Source: Arenibacter troitsensis
Lineage (GTDB): Bacteria > Bacteroidota > Bacteroidia > Flavobacteriales > Flavobacteriaceae
Assembly (NCBI RefSeq): GCF_900177645.1
Contig: NZ_FXAO01000009.1
Coordinates: forward strand, 62,001-126,000
Direction: 5' to 3'
Length of the DNA: 64,000 bases
In this document: in pieces, positions 35,526-44,247 of the stretch
Numbering within the stretch: the stretch's first letter is position 1
Layout: every line of letters starts with the position of its first letter
Made by a program: the position numbers and the translations under genes
The notes under the pieces: generated by a model
Databases searched by the model: none
Told to the model about the DNA's origin: nothing
What the model saw: only the letters and a program-made list of their open reading frames with translations

Positions 35526-36509
35526 TTATTCCCAATCGGTATAACCTTCTGGTCCAGGAGTGTATAGTTTATCAACATCTGGAGCGGATAGCTCTTTACC
35601 CGTTTTAAATTTTTCGATTAAATCGGGGTTAGCGATAAATGCCCTACCTACATATATTAGATCAAATCCATCCTTCAATAATTCTTCGGCCTTATCCGCA
35701 CTCCAAACGTCACCACCTCCTAACATAGTACCGTTAAAGTTTTCTCCTATAATTTTCAGATTTCTGTTGCAAATTCGGGGGCGGATATGGCTGCACCTTG
35801 GTCTTCAATGCGGATATAGGCAATTCCCATTTTGGATAGTTCTTGGCCCAATAGCATCAACTCCCTTTTGAGTAGTATCTAAGGTGAACTTTGCTCTATT
35901 TTTAAAATTTCCACCGTATTCATCAGTTCGTTGATTTGTACCTGCGTCTAAAAATTGTTCCAATAAGTAACCATTTGCACTAGGCACTTCTATTCCATCA
36001 ATACCAGCTTCAATAAATTTGGTCGCAGCCGATACAAATTCCTCTTGCGCCTGTTTAATATCAGAAAGCGACATTTCTTTTGGAACATCATGCGGTTGCA
36101 TACCCTCTTGATCGGTGTACATTTCCATTGACGTTAAAGGTATGGATGCAGGTGCTACAGTTCTGCCTCCTTTAGGTAAATTTAAAGATGCTGAAACAAG
36201 TCCTGTATGGAAAAGCTGTACAAAGAATTTCTCCTCTTTTACATGTACACCATTAGCAATATTTTTCCAACCATCAATTTGCTGGCAGGTATAAGCAGAT
36301 GGAATTCGAGGGTATCCGGTTCCATTGGCTGAAACACCGGTAGCTTCAGAAAGAATTAAGCCTGCGTCTGCGCGTTGGGAATAATACTCTTTCATTAAAT
36401 CATTTGGAATATTGTTGATGGCCCTACTTCTTGTCATAGGAGCCATAACAATTTTGTTCTTTAATTCTAATCCTGATAAGGAAAAAGGTTCAAAAACTTG
36501 CATTGCCAT
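35526..36509 (-). pseudogene. Old Yellow Enzyme-type alkene reductase, broken
   Basis: The first 234 codons (36509 to 35805) encode an OYE N-terminus (FEPFSLSGLELKNKIVMAPMTRSRA, SEATGVSANGTGYP, QLFHTGLVS). The frame then shifts: the next frame carries MGIAYIRIEDQGAA and APEFATEI, and a third frame (35726 to 35526) holds the C-terminus with LIYVGRAFIANPDLIEK and YTPGPEGYTDW. Between DAIG and the MGIAY block about 30 residues are missing. At least two frameshifts and one deletion, so it no longer makes an FMN-dependent alkene reductase. Confidence 0.85.
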
Positions 36510-37024
36510 TATTTTTAAAAATAAATTTAAATGGTTTCATTCTTATAAAAATGAGCCTAGGTAATCCTAATTAGGTAGCGCGCGATAGTATCCTTTTCAA
36601 GAACATCTATGCACCTTTTATGATGGCTATAAGCTTGAATGCTTAACATACAGCTCAAAATATAAATTGGCTTTAGGGAAAAATGATATGGATATCTAAT
36701 ATTGCACAATACAATGTTTTAGTCTAATGTCTATAGACTGTACTCAACACTTTTTGTGTATGTCGATACCAATTAATAACTTCGGTGTGGCCGTAATTCG
36801 AGTGTTAATGTCTTTTATTTTTGATTCATCTTAATGATACTCTACTTACTGCTTTTACCTAGATGCTTTCCTCAATTAGGGCGGATTCGATTACCCTTCA
36901 ACTTCGATCGGGGCGGTCTCATTAATCCGTGCATTATGGCTTAAGTCGGTCGTAAACTAAAAATTAACTCCTATCAACCCGCAAAAAATGCGGTTATGCT
37001 AAACGTGGATAACAATTGGTATTT
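36510..37024. other. Intergenic stretch
   Basis: About 510 bases. A short hairpin CCGCA/TGCGG lies near 36980. No coding frame, operator or RNA gene was recognised. Confidence 0.4.
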
Positions 37025-37606
37025 ATGAAAGAACAACTTATCAAAACCATTACAAAATACATTAAATTAAGTTCCGAAGAAGAAAATTTAATTGAGGCCT
37101 TTTGGACAGAGAAAACTCTTGAGAAAGGAGATTATCTTTTGAGAAATGGAGAAACTTGCCGAACTGATAATTTTATTGTCAATGGAACTTTGAAGGCTTT
37201 TTATATAAATCCGGAAACAGGCAAGGAGGAGATCTTGTATTTTGCAATAGAGAATTGGTGGGCAACGGATATTGAAAGTTTTCAAAAACAAAGCCCTTCG
37301 ATTTACAACATTCAAGCCATTGAAAATACCACACTACTACAAATCCGCTTTAACTCATTTCAAGAAATGTTAAAGCAAATACCAAAACTTGAGCGCTTTT
37401 TTAGAATTATCCTCGAAAATTATCTTGGGAGTTTACAGAGGAGAATAATTTTAAATAACACGCTTGATGCAGAACAACGGTATATAGATTTTTTGAAAAA
37501 TTACCCAAAAATTTCAGGTAAAGTACCAAATTATCTAATCGCTTCTTATTTGGGGATTACACCCGAGTTTTTGAGTAGGATGCGCAAAAAAATCAAATCA
37601 TCTTAA
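37025..37606 (+). CDS. Crp/Fnr-family transcription regulator
   Basis: 193 residues with the same layout as the regulator at 2.9 kb: FIVNGTLKAFYINPETGKEEILYFAIENWWATD in the beta-roll and VPNYLIASYLGITPEFLSRMRKKI as the helix-turn-helix. The ATG at 37025 is chosen because the fold starts with KEQLIKTI; the start at 37016 adds three residues. It lies 63 bases upstream of the azoreductase-like gene and probably controls it. Confidence 0.86.
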   Translation: MKEQLIKTITKYIKLSSEEENLIEAFWTEKTLEKGDYLLRNGETCRTDNFIVNGTLKAFYINPETGKEEILYFAIENWWATDIESFQKQSPSIYNIQAIENTTLLQIRFNSFQEMLKQIPKLERFFRIILENYLGSLQRRIILNNTLDAEQRYIDFLKNYPKISGKVPNYLIASYLGITPEFLSRMRKKIKSS

Positions 37607-37669
37607 ACTACATCAATTTTTATTACCTACCCAATTCGGAACTTTGTTTCATAATCTAAATATAAGGCT

Positions 37670-38293
37670 ATGAACAATGTATTAATCATCAACGCAAGTG
37701 TAAGAAAAGAAAAATCGCACAGTAGAAAACTAACACAACTTTTTGTGGATAACTGGAAAAAGAAAAATCCTAACGACAATTTTACGCATCGAGAAGTTGG
37801 GTTAGAGGAAATCCCGGCAATCAATGAAAAATGGATTGCAAGCGCGTTTGTAAAACCAAATGAAAGGACAAAAGAAAACCAGTCTGGTGTTGAGTTAAGC
37901 AATAAATTAATTAAAGAGTTCAAGGAGCATAATATTTATGTGTTGGGAACGCCAATGTATAATTGGTCAATTCCGAGTGGACTTAAGTCTTACATCGACC
38001 AACTTATGAGAATTAACGAAACTTGGAAATTCCGTTCAGGCGAGCCAGACGGAGATTATGTAGGAATTCTTGAAAACAAGAAAATGTTCATTCTGTCGAG
38101 TCGTGGAGATACAGGTTATGGGGAAAATGAGAAAAACCAGCATATGAATTTCCAAACAACCTATTTGAAATTCGTTTTCGGAATTATGGGCATAAAAGAC
38201 ATTTCTATAATATCATTGGATAATGAGGAGTTTGGTGGAGAAATTTTTGAGAACTCTAAAAAAGAAATCTACCAAAGGATTGAACAGATTTAA
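37670..38293 (+). CDS. FMN-dependent NADH-azoreductase-like flavoprotein
   Basis: 207 residues of the flavodoxin-like quinone/azo reductase family: INASVRKEKSHSRKLTQLF (FMN phosphate loop), LGTPMYNWSIPSGLKSYIDQLMR (the typical TPMYNxxIPxxLKxxID block) and LSSRGDTGYGENE. These enzymes reduce quinones, azo or nitro compounds with NADH. It probably forms a unit with the upstream Crp/Fnr gene. No terminator with a T-run is evident after it. Confidence 0.88.
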   Translation: MNNVLIINASVRKEKSHSRKLTQLFVDNWKKKNPNDNFTHREVGLEEIPAINEKWIASAFVKPNERTKENQSGVELSNKLIKEFKEHNIYVLGTPMYNWSIPSGLKSYIDQLMRINETWKFRSGEPDGDYVGILENKKMFILSSRGDTGYGENEKNQHMNFQTTYLKFVFGIMGIKDISIISLDNEEFGGEIFENSKKEIYQRIEQI

Positions 38294-38439
38294 TCAATGA
38301 ATTCTGATTTTGACCTATAGAAACATATCATCATTAAGCAATTCCAGGATCAATCCCAAAAGTTGTGTGTGAATTACAAAAAGATATAACTGACCAACTC
38401 AAGTTAGTGTTCTGTTCATTTTTTGCATCGCCCAAAAAA

Positions 38440-38880
38440 CGAACCAAAAAACGCTAGGCTGATTTTAAATTTCTTTAAATCTACGCAATTTCCACAGCCG
38501 CGCCGCCCAGGCCGCTTTCACTAAGGTGAAATGCTCTATGGACGGCTTCCCACGACCAGTGTGAAAACCACTCGATTTAAGACGAAATTGAAAATAGGCC
38601 GGTCCTTTGTTCCGTCGACCTTCATGTGGGGATAAGTCATTGTCCGTTATTCAATACCTCTGGGAATTCTCCTGAAGGTCTATGGTTCGGTAGTTCTTCT
38701 TCCGTAGTGGAGATGGCATGGCCGTTAAGAATTATTGAAGCCCTGGAAATAATTTAGGCCATGGCATCGGCCCTTAAAATCCTAAGATTTTAGGGGCCAC
38801 CTAGTGAAGAAGAGTCTTTTCTTTTGTTTCGTTTTCTTTGGACAAGCAAAGAAAATGAAAGAATGATTTAATGGTTGGTT
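38440..38880. repeat. Non-coding, hairpin-rich stretch
   Basis: Richer in G and C than its neighbours and without a coding frame. It contains a near-perfect hairpin CCCTTAAAATC / GATTTTAGGGG (about 38783-38810) and a second one TTTTCTTTG / CAAAGAAAA (about 38830-38860), of a kind often seen as dispersed elements in Bacteroidota genomes. Looks like a decayed repeat or island junction. Confidence 0.45.
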
Positions 38881-39016
38881 TTTCTAGATTGCTCCTATTA
38901 ATTAAAACTATTGTTCAAAAAACATGAGTGATCAAATTAATCCTAACTTTACATAAATACAACAATTGTTCCTGATCCCAATTCCTATCGGTGGAATTTG
39001 ATATATTAGAAAATTT

Positions 39017-39050
39017 AAAAAGCCCGAAAACATAATGTTTACGGGCTTTT
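39017..39050. terminator. Strong hairpin next to the tRNA-like end
   Basis: AAAAGCCCG / CGGGCTTTT with an inner AACAT/ATGTT stem. On the minus strand it lies 21 bases after the tRNA-3'-end-like element and is followed by T-rich sequence, the usual place of a tRNA terminator. Confidence 0.7.
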
Positions 39051-39070
39051 GGTGGAATTTGCGCAATTCC

Positions 39071-39099
39071 TGGCGGAGAAAGAGGAACTGCAACCCTCC
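39071..39099 (-). other. tRNA 3'-end-like sequence, possible attachment site
   Basis: Read on the minus strand it gives a T-arm-like GAGGG, seven-base loop TTGCAGT, TCCTC, then TTTCTCC, one base and CCA. The remainder of a tRNA (anticodon and D arms) is not present at higher coordinates. The T-loop differs from TTCRANT, so it is a degenerate or displaced copy, as expected for an att duplicate left by island integration. Confidence 0.4.
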
Positions 39100-39318
39100 A
39101 CATACTGTACTTATTATCAGCTACTTACAATTTTAAAAATCATTAATACTCACCTAATTACGCACCTAATAAATCTTAACATTTCGCCTGCTTGTCTTCC
39201 AACATATAGAACTTCCGTCAGTCAATCTGAGAATATATTTTTTTCAATTAAAATGAATACTTGGTACTAAACCTAAGAAGTTATTCTTTTGTGTTTTCTA
39301 AATTGGATTTAAAAATTT

Positions 39319-39332
39319 TGCAACCCAGTTGC
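39319..39332. promoter_or_regulatory. Palindromic operator TGCAACccaGTTGCA
   Basis: Near-perfect dyad, extended by outer AATTTT and AAAATT, lying just upstream of the -7 box of the first island gene. A Fur-family gene is in the same cluster (45.8 kb), so it is a candidate metal-responsive operator. Confidence 0.5.
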
Positions 39333-39345
39333 ACTAAAATTCAAT

Positions 39346-39353
39346 TACCTTTG
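39346..39353 (+). promoter_or_regulatory. -7 box (TACCTTTG) of the first efflux module
   Basis: Exact TAnnTTTG; the ATG follows eight bases later, implying a leaderless or nearly leaderless transcript. Confidence 0.55.
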
Positions 39354-39361
39354 CAATTCAA

Positions 39362-39757
39362 ATGAAAATATTTGTTTCCATATCAATGTCATTTATATTT
39401 CTTCTTCAAGGAGTGGCAATGGATATGGACTTATGTGAACAAATTGAAAAAATATCGCATTTCGTTGAACATTATCAAGATCACAGGGAGTACGATGGAG
39501 ATTCATTTTTTGAGTACGTGGTAGAGGATTATTTCAATACAGACGGCGATAAGGAAGGCCATCATACGGGTTCGGAAAAAGAAAAAACTCCTACTCATAC
39601 CCATAACCAGTGCTGCCACCCGATAGTATTTATCGCCCCCGCCAATTCAGTTTCAATTAAGTCGATAAGATTGGAAAACAGCATTGAATTTGGCCAATAT
39701 CCGTTCCAATTCAATTCCAGATTTCTGGAATCACTTTACCAACCCCCCAGGGCATAA
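39362..39757 (+). CDS. Small secreted His/Cys-rich protein, head of efflux module 1
   Basis: 131 residues: signal peptide (IFVSISMSFIFLLQGVAM), an acidic region with spaced histidines (HFVEHYQDHREYDGD), then GHHTGSEKEKTPTHTHNQCCHPIVF, a His/Cys cluster typical of metal scavengers, and a C-terminus ending YQPPRA. The CC and PP positions recall the HYC_CC_PP family at 56.9 kb, but the N-terminal Cys motif differs. Probably periplasmic, binding the metal exported by the RND pump that starts 121 bases downstream (inference). The start lies eight bases after the promoter box. Confidence 0.6.
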   Translation: MKIFVSISMSFIFLLQGVAMDMDLCEQIEKISHFVEHYQDHREYDGDSFFEYVVEDYFNTDGDKEGHHTGSEKEKTPTHTHNQCCHPIVFIAPANSVSIKSIRLENSIEFGQYPFQFNSRFLESLYQPPRA

Positions 39758-39878
39758 ATCGGGTTTTATAGGATAATTCTATCTTGTTTTGATGCTTACA
39801 TTGTAGTAAGTATCGTTGTTGTTTTTCGCTACTGCGAAAGCATTCTTACATTTTTTTAACCGATAAATGCTTTAATCC

Positions 39879-42800
39879 ATGATCAACAGAATCATTGATT
39901 TTTCAATCAATAATAAACTAATTATTGGCTTGTTTACCCTGCTCATTACCGGCTGGGGAATTTACTCGCTCAATCAAATACCTATCGATGCCGTACCCGA
40001 TATTACAAATAACCAGGTACAGGTAATTACCACTTCCCAAAATCTGGCTGCACAAGAAGTAGAGCAGTTCATCACCTATCCGGTAGAATTGGCAATGGCC
40101 AATATTCCCGGGGTGGTGGAAATCCGTTCAATATCCCGGTTTGGACTTTCAGTAGTTACCGTTGTCTTCGAGGAAAGCATGGGAACCTATCTTCCTCGGC
40201 AATTGGTCAACGAAAAATTAAAGGAGGCCGAAGAGAACATTGGTTCAGATCTTGGCACACCTTCCATCGGCCCTATTTCTACCGGACTTGGGGAAATCTA
40301 TCAATACACGCTGGAAGTTGAACCTGGTTACGAATCCCAATACGACGCGGTAAAATTACGGAGCATTCAGGACTGGATCGTAAAACGCCAGTTGAGCATG
40401 ACTCCCGGCGTAGTTGAAATAAGTAGTTGGGGCGGCTTTATCAAGCAGTATGAAGTGGCCATTGACCCTTCTGTGCTTAACTCGTACAATCTCACCTTAA
40501 CAGAAGTATTCAACGCCCTGCAACAGAACAATGCCAATACTGGAGGAAGCTATATTGAAAAAGGCCCTGAGCTATTTTACATACGTAGTAAAGGTCTTGC
40601 CAATGATTTTGAAAATATACGACAAACTGTAATTACTAACAGGAACGGTGTGCCTCTCACCATAGGTCAGATCGGAAAAGTAGGCATTGGCAAAGCACCA
40701 CGCTACGGTGCCGCCACAAAGGATGGAAAAGGTGAAACTGTTGTAGGTATTGTGATGATGCTCAAGAATGCAAATTCTGCAGATGTCATTGCACGGGTAA
40801 AGGAAAATGTAGCACGAATCCAACAGACATTACCGGAAGGAATTACTATCAAACCTTTTCTTGACCGGACCCGACTTGTTGAAAAAACCACATCGACCAT
40901 TTCAGAGAATTTGATTATAGGCGGACTGATCGTAATATTCTTCCTGGTATTCCTCCTGGGGACTTGGCGTTCAGGTCTTATCGTAGCATCCGTAATTCCC
41001 CTTTCTATGTTATTTGCATTGGGCATGATGAACACCTTTGGGGTATCGGCCAATCTCATGAGCTTGGGAGCCATCGATTTTGGAATCATTGTCGACGGTG
41101 CGGTTATAATTATTGAAGCTATGGTTGTTCTACTGGTTGGCCGTCTTGCCAAACTCAAAGCCCTTTCCAAGGAAGAACGGAAAACAGAATTAAATAAAAT
41201 TGCGTTGAAATCATCTTCCCAGATGATGAATGCGGCTATTTTTGGTCAGATTATTATTCTGATTGTCTTTATTCCAATCCTAACACTTACAGGCATCGAG
41301 GGAAAAATGTTCCGGCCCATGGCGCTCGTTTTTGGTTTTGCCATTGTTGGTGCCATGATACTATGTCTGACCTACGTTCCAATGATTGCATCCAGCCTAT
41401 TGTATTCCAAAAAATTGGATAAAAAAACGTGGGGCGATAAATTTATGGGTTGGATGGAGCGTAAGTATCGTCCAGTTCTGGATTGGGCATTGTCCGCTAA
41501 AAAAGTTGTGGTAATAGGTGCGGTAGCTCTTTTAGGAATCGCCATTTTCATATTTTCTACACTCGGGGGAGAATTTATCCCAAAGCTGGATGAAGGCGAT
41601 TTCGCCCTGGAAACCCGAATGGCACCAGGTACTTCCCTTACTGAAATGACAAAAAACATGACCAAACTGGAAGCAATTTTATTGGATAAATTTCCAGAAG
41701 TAAAGACCGTGGTCACAAAAATTGGGGCTGGCGAAATCCCTACGGATCCTATGCCTATTGAAGGGGCCGATATCATGGTTAGTCTAAAGAACAAGGATGA
41801 ATGGGTGTCAGCAGAAAGCAAGGATGAACTCGCCGAACGGATGGAAGAAGCGTTATCTGTACTGCCCGGTGTTGATGTGGAATTTTCACAACCCATAGAG
41901 ATGCGTTTCAACGAACTCATGACGGGGGTAAAACAGGATATCGCGGTAAAAATATACGGGGAGGATCTGGAATTGTTGCAAGTAAAAGGAAACCAAGCTG
42001 CAGAAATTATCAGGGGCATTAATGGTGCAGCCAATGTTCGTGTGGAACAGGTGGTTGGTCTTCCGCAGATCGTTATCGATTATAGGCGCCCTAGAATGGC
42101 GGAATATGGCCTTACTATATCCGAACTCAACCGGATCGTCAGTACAGCATTTGCAGGAGCAACTGCGGGCAAGGTTTTTGAAGGTGAAAGAAGGTTCGAC
42201 CTTACTGTCCGGCTTCAGGAAAAATCCAGAGAGGGCATCACGTCCATTCAAAATCTTTACGTTCCACTTGCAAACGGGCAAAAAATTCCGCTCAAGGAAG
42301 TGGCCGACATCAGTTTTGAAGATGCTCCTGCCCAGATTTCGCGGGATGATACAAGTAGGCGTATTGTTATCGGTGTCAATGTGCGTAACCGGGACACACA
42401 ATCCCTTGTAGAGGAAATGCAAAATACCATACAAAAACAACTGGACCTGCCACCGGGCTATTCGGTAACATATGGAGGAGAGTTTGAAAACTTGCAGCGA
42501 GCACAAAAAAGGCTTTCATTGGTCGTTCCCTTGGCTTTGGTACTCATATTTATTATCCTGTTCATCAGCCTTCGTTCCCTAAAACAATCGTTACTGATTT
42601 ACACAGCCATTCCTTTTGCAGCTGTAGGCGGGGTGTTCGCACTTTGGCTTCGCGGGATGCCATTCAGTATTTCGGCCGGTGTCGGTTTTATAGCCCTATT
42701 TGGGGTAGCTGTGTTAAACGGTCTCATATTGATAAGTAGTCTGAACGAACTTAAAGCCGATGGAGTGAACGATTTAAAAACCCGGATCAGAAAAGCGACT

Positions 42801-44246
42801 AAATCGCGATTGCGTCCTATTTTCCTTACGGCCGTAACAGATATAGTTGGTTTTCTGCCCATGGCGCTTTCCAGTTCATCTGGCGCTGAAGTGCAGCGGC
42901 CTTTGGCCACCGTTGTCATTGGGGGATTGTTTACGGCTACTGTACTAACATTAGTAGTTTTACCAGTATTGTACAGCTGGTTCGAAAAATCCAAAAATAG
43001 GAAGATAAATCCGGCAATGGCAATCGTATTGGTCTTTGCCCTGTTCTCGTTTTCCGCCCAAGGGCAAACGACCCAAGACAGTATAGGTATTTCCCTGTCT
43101 CAACTTAAGGAACGGGCGATGGCCAATAATCCAATGCTCAAGGCAGATAGCTTGAACATATCCAAAAATAAGAAGTTGCAAGGAACGGCATTCAATCCAT
43201 CGAATACCAACTTTTTCTATTCGGAAGAGGAAGTGCCAGGCAATGGTGCGGGTCAATCCAATCTTGGCAGCGGTATCCATAGTTACGGAGTGGGCCAAAG
43301 CTTTGATTTCCCGACCACATATATCCAACGTTCACAGTTATTGAAACAAAGGACCGTGGTAGCAGAAAAAGGGTATGAATTGCAACGAAACGAACTGGAA
43401 AAACAGTTGGCAACGGCGTATTTTAAATGGGTCAATGGTTGGCAAAAAGTGAAATTCTATGGCCAACTGGACAGTTTATATGGCAATTTTGAGAAAGCTG
43501 CCAAACTTCGTTTTGAAACAGGAGAGACCACTAAATTGGAGCAATTGAATGCCAGTAGCAAACGAAAACTAATTTCACTGAAACTGAAAGAGGTCCAGAT
43601 TCTCTACAAATCTGCAATTCTGGAACTGGAACAGTTAACATTTTCTGAAATTTTAGAAGGAGCACACCCTAATGAAATAAAGTATTTGCCCATCTTACCA
43701 ACAGAGAGTGTATACCAATCTATTGATGATAACGCTTTTCTATCTTATCGGAACGAGTTGGTAAATCTTGCAAAGGAAGCAACCGATGTCCAACAATCCC
43801 AATGGTTACCAGATATCAACCTTCAATATTCTTCTCAGACCGTTAATGGCATTAATGGGTTCTATGGCTTTCAGGCAGGAATAAGCATTCCGTTAATTTT
43901 CAATTCCCAAAAAGCGAATGTTCATGCCTTGAAGATAGAAAGGATGCAGCAAGAGGAATTGATGAATAGCGAAAAACTGAACATACAAAAACGGCTGGCC
44001 ACTGCAATCGCAAATTATGATCAATGGGTTCAGCAGGTCGACTACTATGAAAAAACAGGGTTACCTATGAGCACTGAATTATTGGAAGGTGCATCGCTTT
44101 CCTTTAATGTTGGAGGTATTGATTATATGGAATATATACAGAGCCTTTCCGAAGCTACGAATATAAAAACCAATTGGTTCGATGCCTTGCTCAATTATAA
44201 TTTATCGGTTGTAGAACTGAAATATTTAACTGTCAATAATAAATAA
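39879..44246 (+). CDS. czcA: CzcA-type RND metal pump fused to a TolC-like outer-membrane factor
   Basis: 1455 residues. Residues 1 to about 1035 are a complete heavy-metal RND pump: first membrane helix IIGLFTLLITGWGIYSL, porter domains, and the transmembrane-4 proton-relay motif DFGIIVDGAVIIIEA of divalent-cation (Zn/Co/Cd) pumps; it ends VLPVLYSWFEKSK. From M1047 the chain reads MAIVLVFALFSFSAQGQ, a typical signal peptide, and then about 390 residues of a TolC-like coiled-coil protein (LSQLKERAMANNPMLKADSL, LRFETGETTKLEQLNASS). There is no stop at the junction. The adaptor gene follows one base later. Such fusions occur in Bacteroidota; whether the chain is cut is unknown. Confidence 0.9.
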   Translation: MINRIIDFSINNKLIIGLFTLLITGWGIYSLNQIPIDAVPDITNNQVQVITTSQNLAAQEVEQFITYPVELAMANIPGVVEIRSISRFGLSVVTVVFEESMGTYLPRQLVNEKLKEAEENIGSDLGTPSIGPISTGLGEIYQYTLEVEPGYESQYDAVKLRSIQDWIVKRQLSMTPGVVEISSWGGFIKQYEVAIDPSVLNSYNLTLTEVFNALQQNNANTGGSYIEKGPELFYIRSKGLANDFENIRQTVITNRNGVPLTIGQIGKVGIGKAPRYGAATKDGKGETVVGIVMMLKNANSADVIARVKENVARIQQTLPEGITIKPFLDRTRLVEKTTSTISENLIIGGLIVIFFLVFLLGTWRSGLIVASVIPLSMLFALGMMNTFGVSANLMSLGAIDFGIIVDGAVIIIEAMVVLLVGRLAKLKALSKEERKTELNKIALKSSSQMMNAAIFGQIIILIVFIPILTLTGIEGKMFRPMALVFGFAIVGAMILCLTYVPMIASSLLYSKKLDKKTWGDKFMGWMERKYRPVLDWALSAKKVVVIGAVALLGIAIFIFSTLGGEFIPKLDEGDFALETRMAPGTSLTEMTKNMTKLEAILLDKFPEVKTVVTKIGAGEIPTDPMPIEGADIMVSLKNKDEWVSAESKDELAERMEEALSVLPGVDVEFSQPIEMRFNELMTGVKQDIAVKIYGEDLELLQVKGNQAAEIIRGINGAANVRVEQVVGLPQIVIDYRRPRMAEYGLTISELNRIVSTAFAGATAGKVFEGERRFDLTVRLQEKSREGITSIQNLYVPLANGQKIPLKEVADISFEDAPAQISRDDTSRRIVIGVNVRNRDTQSLVEEMQNTIQKQLDLPPGYSVTYGGEFENLQRAQKRLSLVVPLALVLIFIILFISLRSLKQSLLIYTAIPFAAVGGVFALWLRGMPFSISAGVGFIALFGVAVLNGLILISSLNELKADGVNDLKTRIRKATKSRLRPIFLTAVTDIVGFLPMALSSSSGAEVQRPLATVVIGGLFTATVLTLVVLPVLYSWFEKSKNRKINPAMAIVLVFALFSFSAQGQTTQDSIGISLSQLKERAMANNPMLKADSLNISKNKKLQGTAFNPSNTNFFYSEEEVPGNGAGQSNLGSGIHSYGVGQSFDFPTTYIQRSQLLKQRTVVAEKGYELQRNELEKQLATAYFKWVNGWQKVKFYGQLDSLYGNFEKAAKLRFETGETTKLEQLNASSKRKLISLKLKEVQILYKSAILELEQLTFSEILEGAHPNEIKYLPILPTESVYQSIDDNAFLSYRNELVNLAKEATDVQQSQWLPDINLQYSSQTVNGINGFYGFQAGISIPLIFNSQKANVHALKIERMQQEELMNSEKLNIQKRLATAIANYDQWVQQVDYYEKTGLPMSTELLEGASLSFNVGGIDYMEYIQSLSEATNIKTNWFDALLNYNLSVVELKYLTVNNK

Positions 44247-44247
44247 G

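Noticed and set aside
36841-36960. Possible RNA gene in the gap before the second Crp/Fnr gene
   Set aside because: No cloverleaf, riboswitch or stable stem could be drawn.
39049-39270. 73-residue frame next to the tRNA-like end
   Set aside because: It starts in the terminator and runs through the tRNA-like sequence; codon use is not that of a gene.
42022-42411. 129-residue frame inside the CzcA-TolC gene
   Set aside because: It lies fully within the pump gene in another frame and has no family features.
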